8,820 nt of DNA from Wenzhouxiangella sp. GTDB taxonomy: Bacteria > Pseudomonadota > Gammaproteobacteria > Xanthomonadales > Wenzhouxiangellaceae. The position numbers and the translations under genes were made by a program. Within the stretch, counting starts at the first letter, position 1. The number at the start of each line of letters is the position of its first letter. Positions 6,512 through 8,820 of the stretch are shown one piece after another. The stretch is taken from positions 1 to 8,820 of the forward strand of contig SKKV01000086.1 of assembly GCA_007123575.1 (NCBI GenBank). The letters run 5' to 3'. Below the pieces are notes generated by a model, which saw only the letters and a program-made list of their open reading frames with translations, did no database searches and was not told the DNA's origin.

Positions 6512-7426
6512 TCACAACTGCGAAAGAATGCGGTCTGCGCCCCGGGTAAACAATTCTCGCGCGGCCGCTTCGCCAAGACGACCGGCCTCAGCCACAGCGC
6601 CGCGCACAGACACGTCCAGACACTGCTGGCCATCGCCACTGGTCAGTCGTGCTCGTAAATGCAGCTCCTCGCCTTCAATCTCTGCCAGGGCAGCCAGCGG
6701 CATCCGGCAATCGCCTCCCAGCGCCGCCACCACCGCGCGCTCTGCGCTGACCGACAGCTCGGTACGGGGGCAGTGCACGGCCTTGAGTGCCTCGATGACC
6801 GACAGGTCTTCGGCCCGACACTGAATAACAATAACGCCCTGCCCGGGTGCTGGCAGAAAATCAGGCGGCAGGAGCCTGGTTCGGTAAGGCAGCTCCAGCC
6901 CGAGGCGATCGATGCCGGCTGCGGCCAGAATCACGGCATTAACCTGGCCGCTGGTCATCAGGCCTAACCGGGTTTCTACATTACCGCGCACCGGTACGAC
7001 CTGAAGATGCGGATGACATCTCAAAACCTGGCTCTGGCGCCGCAGGCTGGAGGTACCAACCCGTGCGCCCGGCGGCAGATCATCCGGGCCAAGTCCATCT
7101 TTCTGCAGCCAGAGATCAGACCAGTCCGCCCTTGGCAAAACGGTAGCCAGCACAAGGCCCGGCGGTGATTGGGCCGGCACATCCTTGAGCGAATGGACCG
7201 CAATATCCGCCCGGCCGTCCAGCAGCGCCGTTTCCAACTCTTTCAGAAAAAGCCCCTTGCCACCGATCTCGGCCAGCGAGCGATCCAGCACCTCGTCACC
7301 GCGCGTGCTCATTGGCACCAACTCAACGGTCAGGTGCGGATGGGCCAAACGCAGGCCCTCGGCCACGTGCTCGCTCTGCCACAGGGCCAGCCTGGATTTT
7401 CGCGTGGCAATGCTCAGTTTATTCAT
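6512..7426 (-). CDS. hemC: Porphobilinogen deaminase (hydroxymethylbilane synthase) HemC
   Basis: Cytoplasmic enzyme that joins four porphobilinogens into hydroxymethylbilane on a covalently bound dipyrromethane cofactor. The 304 residues match the usual length. Residues known from the E. coli enzyme are all found about two positions earlier here: Lys81-Asp82 (catalytic Asp84 in E. coli) in HSLKDVP, Arg129-Arg130 in TSSLRRQSQ, Arg147 and Arg153 in VRGNVETR, Arg174 in GIDRLG, and the cofactor cysteine Cys240 in LGGDCRMP. The segment PRADWSDLW (98-106) replaces the more common ReDPRDAf, keeping the Arg and both Asp. The ATG shares one base with the stop of the response regulator (TGATG), so the two are translationally coupled; GGGA lies 8 bases before the start. 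hemD does not follow directly, which is unusual. Confidence 0.97.
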   Translation of the reverse strand: MNKLSIATRKSRLALWQSEHVAEGLRLAHPHLTVELVPMSTRGDEVLDRSLAEIGGKGLFLKELETALLDGRADIAVHSLKDVPAQSPPGLVLATVLPRADWSDLWLQKDGLGPDDLPPGARVGTSSLRRQSQVLRCHPHLQVVPVRGNVETRLGLMTSGQVNAVILAAAGIDRLGLELPYRTRLLPPDFLPAPGQGVIVIQCRAEDLSVIEALKAVHCPRTELSVSAERAVVAALGGDCRMPLAALAEIEGEELHLRARLTSGDGQQCLDVSVRGAVAEAGRLGEAAARELFTRGADRILSQL

Positions 7427-8151
7427 CAGACTTGTCCCATTTCCTTGAGCTGACGGCGCACCGGGGCAAGGTTGCGCCGGCTGACTTCGGGCGTGCAGTC
7501 CACATCGGCCACTTCGACGTGATCACGCCCGGCAGCGTCGCGAAACATGCCGCGCAAATGCATTCTTGAAACCAACGCATTGCGGTGAACGCGCAAGAAA
7601 CGATGCGGAAAGCGCTGTTCCAGGTTGACCAGCGACTCTTCCAGCAAATGCACGCCATTTACATGGTGAACGCTGGTGTACTTGTCTTCGGCAAGCAGCA
7701 CCCGGACATCGGCCAGCGGCACCATGGTGACGCGGTCACCGAGCCGGGCGTTGAGCGCGGCCTTTGCTGCCGGGTCAGCGACCTGTTCGGATCGAACCCG
7801 AGCCAGGGCTCGCAGCAATCTTTCACGCCGCACGGGCTTGACCAGGTAGTCCACCGCTTCCAGATCAAAGGCCTGGACAGCGTAGCGCTCAAAGGCGGTA
7901 ACGAACACCACTGCCGGCGGCCGATCCAGGCGGCGCAGGGCCTGCGCCAGCTCGAGACCGCCGAGGCCGGGCATTTCCACGTCGAGAAACACCACGTCCG
8001 GCTCCAGCTCGCGAACGGAGGCCAACACCTCGCCCGATTCCGAGCACAGGCCGAGCACGTGGCAATCCTCGATCTCGTCGATCAGGCGCTTGAGCCGGCG
8101 CAGCGCCGGCTGCTCATCATCAACCAGCAGCGCGCCGAGGGAGTTGCTCAT
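7426..8151 (-). CDS. algR: LytTR-family response regulator, AlgR-like
   Basis: Two-domain DNA-binding response regulator. Numbered from ATG 8151 (241 residues), the receiver domain (about 6-120) has the acidic pair Asp11-Asp12 in LLVDDE, phospho-acceptor Asp57 in VVFLDVEMPG, a Thr in VFVTAF, and Lys105 in DYLVKP. The LytTR domain (about 135-241) carries AEDKYTSVH, LEQRFPHRFLRVHRNALV and a C-terminal RRNLAPVRRQL. AlgR sits directly upstream of hemC in Pseudomonas too, where it controls alginate and twitching-motility genes; target genes here are unknown. A reading frame from TTG at 8157 adds two residues, but ATG 8151 overlaps the esterase stop as ATGA and gives the MSNSLG start, so it is preferred. 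No sensor kinase of the AlgZ/LytS type is next to it. The symbol rests on domain architecture and synteny. Confidence 0.9.
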   Translation of the reverse strand: MSNSLGALLVDDEQPALRRLKRLIDEIEDCHVLGLCSESGEVLASVRELEPDVVFLDVEMPGLGGLELAQALRRLDRPPAVVFVTAFERYAVQAFDLEAVDYLVKPVRRERLLRALARVRSEQVADPAAKAALNARLGDRVTMVPLADVRVLLAEDKYTSVHHVNGVHLLEESLVNLEQRFPHRFLRVHRNALVSRMHLRGMFRDAAGRDHVEVADVDCTPEVSRRNLAPVRRQLKEMGQV

Positions 8152-8820
8152 TGCCAAATGGACTTCAGCCAGGCATCAATCGCCTGGATTTCCTCCATGC
8201 ACACCGAATGCGGCATCGGCCAGGTTTTCCACTGCACTTCATGCCCGGCCTCGGTTAGCTGCCGGGCGGCGGCCTCGCCCAGCGCCATCGGCACGATGGG
8301 GTCCTGCTGGCCGTGGCCCATGAATAACGGCACGCTTTTGGAGGCCGGGCTGGACCACTGATCCAAACTACCGCCTTCCAGCAGGTAGCAGGACAAGGCC
8401 ATGATGCCAGCCAGCGGCTCCGGCCGCGCCAGGCCGCAGCGCAAGGCAATCGCGCCGCCCTGCGAAAAACCGGCCAGGACCAGGTTCTCGGCCGCAATGC
8501 CCGAATCGATCTGGGTGTCGATCACCCGGTCAACGGCCGCCAGGGAGGCACGAATGCCGGCCTGGTCCTGATCGCGATCAATCTGCATGCCCAGGATGTC
8601 GTACCAGGCGCGCATCGCCATGCCGCCGTTGATGGTCACCGGCCGCACCGGGGCGTGCGGAAACACGAACCGCACCGGGCGGGCGGAAGCCGCGCTCAGG
8701 TGGGGTACAATCGGCTCGAAATCATGGCCGTCAGCGCCCAGGCCGTGGAGCCAGACCACCGCATGCTGCGGGTCGGAACCGGTCTCGACGACAACGGCAT
8801 CCAGTAAATCGCTTTTGGAA
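8148..8820 (-). CDS. Phospholipase/carboxylesterase, alpha/beta hydrolase (N-terminus outside window)
   Basis: Serine esterase of the carboxylesterase/acyl-protein thioesterase-like family (Abhydrolase_2 type), which hydrolyses short acyl esters or thioesters. 223 residues are visible. WLHGLGADGHDF (23-34) holds the oxyanion-hole region, GFSQGG (117-122) the nucleophile Ser119, GHGQQDPIVP (168-177) the Asp173, and MPHS (202-205) the His204, so the catalytic triad is complete. The frame stays open to the right edge and reads residues such as DAVVVETGSDPQHAVVW before the HGLG motif, as in family members. The internal GTG at 8759 is therefore not the start, and perhaps ten residues are missing. 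The TGA overlaps the response-regulator ATG by four bases. No signal peptide can be judged. A natural substrate and any link to heme synthesis are unknown. Confidence 0.93.
   Translation of the reverse strand, partial: SKSDLLDAVVVETGSDPQHAVVWLHGLGADGHDFEPIVPHLSAASARPVRFVFPHAPVRPVTINGGMAMRAWYDILGMQIDRDQDQAGIRASLAAVDRVIDTQIDSGIAAENLVLAGFSQGGAIALRCGLARPEPLAGIMALSCYLLEGGSLDQWSSPASKSVPLFMGHGQQDPIVPMALGEAAARQLTEAGHEVQWKTWPMPHSVCMEEIQAIDAWLKSIWQ

Noticed and set aside
8152..8157. TTG start for the response regulator
   Set aside because: ATG 8151 gives the typical ATGA overlap with the upstream stop and a normal receiver-domain N-terminus.
8148..8759. Esterase starting at GTG 8759
   Set aside because: The frame is open to the window edge and the residues before the GTG fit the family, so the gene is simply cut by the window.

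Overview
The window is GC-rich DNA, by eye a little over 60% G+C with AT-rich patches between genes. All eight protein genes lie on the minus strand. They suggest a gammaproteobacterium: the order algR-type regulator, hemC, hemD, hemX, hemY is the one I know from Pseudomonas and related Xanthomonadales/Chromatiales-type lineages. The acidic HemX and the neighbours (esterase, typA, ACAD10/11-like dehydrogenase) do not match Pseudomonas itself. Genus cannot be fixed from the sequence alone.

Read in the direction of transcription (8820 to 1), the window opens with the C-terminal part of a phospholipase/carboxylesterase of the alpha/beta hydrolase family. Its stop overlaps the ATG of a LytTR-type response regulator (AlgR-like), which in turn overlaps hemC by one base. 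These three genes are tightly coupled. A 293-base gap follows. It holds a long imperfect hairpin and then a strong minus-strand intrinsic terminator, so hemC and hemD are separated, unlike the usual compact hemCD. After the gap come hemD, hemX and hemY; hemX and hemY overlap as GTGA. A 97-base gap with promoter-like hexamers leads to typA (bipA).

Downstream of typA is a 432-base non-coding stretch. It holds an intrinsic terminator pointing the opposite way (plus strand), a few small hairpins and a 31-bp imperfect inverted repeat built from three 8-base units per arm. The repeat sits just upstream of a GTG-started acyl-CoA dehydrogenase gene that runs off the left edge.

Functionally, HemC and HemD make hydroxymethylbilane and uroporphyrinogen III, the branch point to heme, siroheme and cobalamin. 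HemX and HemY are membrane-anchored accessory proteins with no established catalytic role. The response regulator is a plausible controller of the operon, but its kinase is not in the window. The most interesting non-coding signals are the structured segment between hemC and hemD, the orphan plus-strand terminator beside typA, and the 8-mer inverted repeat. No mobile element genes, CRISPR array, tRNA or rRNA were seen.
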